From NCBI GenBank assembly GCA_027924585.1, contig BSBM01000870.1, positions 1,736,001-1,800,000 of the forward strand: a stretch of DNA of 64,000 nucleotides, written 5' to 3'. Positions 62,284 through 64,000 of this stretch are shown piece by piece. The position numbers and the translations under genes were made by a program. The first letter of the stretch is position 1, and every line of letters starts with the position of its first letter. This DNA comes from Larix kaempferi. Taxonomy: Eukaryota; Streptophyta; Pinopsida; Pinales; Pinaceae. A model generated the notes under the pieces. That model made no database searches and was not told where the DNA came from. It saw only the letters and a program-made list of their open reading frames with translations.

Positions 62284-64000
62284 CCGAGTATAATTAACGA
62301 GTTTTTCTCCTACACCTCCAAAGTTGGAATACTCAAGTTGGTGGTTAGGCCTTGGGGGGTTATTAAAGTTCATGTGTCAACATATATAAACATGATAGAC
62401 ACTTAAGTAAAGTCATATGGTCATGTACTAGGTCCCTAGGTGTTTTTTTAATGTTTTGAATTTTTTTTTTTTTTCGTAAATTAGACCATTTTTTAATGGT
62501 TTAATTGAAAAAATTCAAATTGTAATAATTAAGTGGTTTATGGGTGAAATATGACAATAGGGTGTTTGTTTTCTAAGCCAGAGCACTCGTTTAACCCGTA
62601 AACCCACTTTTCCTAAGTTTCGAGTAATTATTTATCTCAAAAAATAATATTTGCTTGAAAAACCCCCAAAAAACAAAATAAATGTCAAATAAAGACATAA
62701 TAAAGAAAAAGGCAAATTCCTAAATCCATGGAAAGTGTCCGGAGTTGAACTGAGGATGAACTAAAGTCATTGTACAATCAACTAAAGGTGATCTAAGCTC
62801 CGAAAAGGTGATTTCCATCTATTTCCTTGAAGATCCAGTTCACTGAGCATGAGAGAATGCGCCCTCCTCTTGCATGGGCGACTTCTACACTTGGAAACTC
62901 ATGATTGAAGGTGATAACTTCAAGGTTGGGGTCGCGTACCTCATGGAGAGGTGGTTCAATCCCCTTCCTTTGTCTCTCAATCAACTTCCAATCAGGATCT
63001 TTCAACATCCAATTAGATTCCCTCATCATCTCATGCGCCCTCCTTGGGAATTCCCCCCAAGTTTGCATGAGATTTCTTATTTAATGAGAGCTTTTGCTCC
63101 ATTGTTTGGATCGGAAAGTGAAACCTCTGCTGCCAGAGTATTGTAACATTTTTCATTGAGTTAATAAGAAGGCTTTGGAGGCTTACCCTGTTGTTGTCCT
63201 TGGTTGGATGTGGTGTGCTTTGATAACATGAGGTAACCTATATCTCTTCTATTTCATGCTTGCAATTGTTGGGATCGATTTGTCCTTTAAAGGGAAGTTA
63301 GCTTTCATAAGGAATAGTGAGTAATGCTTTATAGGTTGTTTACATTTGTCAATGATATTAGAATGCTAGAAGTAGTATGATATCTTGTTTGAATCTATTA
63401 TTTCTCAAGTTTTCTATTGTTCATTTACACATATGCTTTTAATCCTCTTTGCTAGTTGTGTTGTGATTCTGCAGGTTGCTTACGCTGGAGGATGTGGTGA
63501 GCATGTTAGCTCTATATTCCATCCAATAGATCCGATCAAGACACTTGATTCTATCGGTGCATCAGGAAAGAGACTCCACTGGCCATCTTTAGCGCTCAAC
63601 CCCCATGGGTTCAAACTTCTTGATCTACTTCTATTCTTTCTTGGTTACCATTCCCATGTTTATTTAGATCTTGATTTAAAAGTTATTTTTACTAGTAGAT
63701 CTGAATAGTAGCAATCTAAAATCATAAAGTTTCATTTGATAATCTAGATCTAGGTTGCTTTTCTTCTTTTGCAAAGTTTAACGAATAGATGTAAAGAGGC
63801 AAATAGAAGAAATGATTGATTTTAAAGTTTTATCAAGCAAATCTAGTGCTATTAATTTGATTGCCATCTCTTAAATAGGCAAGAAAAGATCCTAGGAAGG
63901 CAAGCTTTCTAGCTTGTCTTACTTAGTTGTTTTTCGTCCTTTTTTTTTACTAGTTTGCTTTAGAAATTTTTGGAAATTTTTGTAATATTGCCAAGAACAC
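62284..64000. other. SEC6 intron to the end of the window
   Basis: Poly-T run at about 62461-62475. The frame 63474-63640 (VAYAGGCGEHVSSIFHP...) follows a ctgcag acceptor-like site but matches nothing I know and is not the next SEC6 block. A tttctcaagttttcta-type AT-rich stretch follows. No gene recognised. Confidence 0.4.

Noticed and set aside
61878-63230. Possible solo LTR starting tgttaccacctgag
   Set aside because: No matching end with the expected TSD agatc was found in the rest of the window.
63385-63708. Open frame with acceptor-like start at 63474 as the next SEC6 exon
   Set aside because: It does not read the expected EWCEGQVTEYL block and matches no protein I know.

Overview
This window looks like nuclear DNA of a seed plant with a very large genome; a conifer or other gymnosperm is the best guess. 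Seven short exons on the + strand (positions 5049 to 59441, about 725 nt in all) encode an uninterrupted internal stretch of the exocyst subunit SEC6. The predicted peptide follows plant SEC6 almost residue by residue, and all visible exon edges are GT-AG. The gene starts before the window and continues past it. About 99 % of the sequence is therefore intron, including introns of roughly 5.6, 19.4 and 28.2 kb. The organism is inferred from intron size, transposon type and protein similarity only.

The introns are filled by layered mobile elements, many of which can be delimited exactly by TG...CA ends and target-site duplications (TSDs). Intron 5905-11465 holds a duplicated fragment of a PPR gene (PGR3-like) split by a 1.2 kb solo LTR (7642-8841). 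Intron 11756-31164 holds: a 0.76 kb solo LTR (13339-14102); a small LTR retrotransposon (14585-18852) whose only coding content looks like a host DnaJ-type zinc ribbon plus coiled coil, itself split by a second 1.2 kb solo LTR (14970-16169); a 2.3 kb solo LTR (19746-26113) split by a 4.05 kb LTR-like unit (20543-24594); and a gag-only Ty3/gypsy remnant with a tRNA-Asp-like primer site (about 26738-29387).

Intron 31210-59362 is a nest. A 3.8 kb LTR-like unit (31429-52947) was hit twice: by a copia-type element that keeps gag but no pol and carries two tandem-repeat arrays (33421-39272), and by a Ty3/gypsy chromovirus (41078-52901). The chromovirus 3' LTR was then hit by another member of the same LTR-like unit family (41546-46024). 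Further right is a degenerate hAT transposon with 8-bp TSDs (54189-58673), itself carrying an LTR remnant.

None of the elements appears able to move: the chromovirus has stops, frameshifts and changed catalytic residues, most explainable as C-to-T or G-to-A changes. The most novel items are the DnaJ-like gene capture in a non-autonomous LTR element, the ~4 kb TGTTATCACAC...GTGATAACA unit family with GRTCN target duplications, and the extreme exon isolation in SEC6, including a 45-nt exon between 19 and 28 kb introns.
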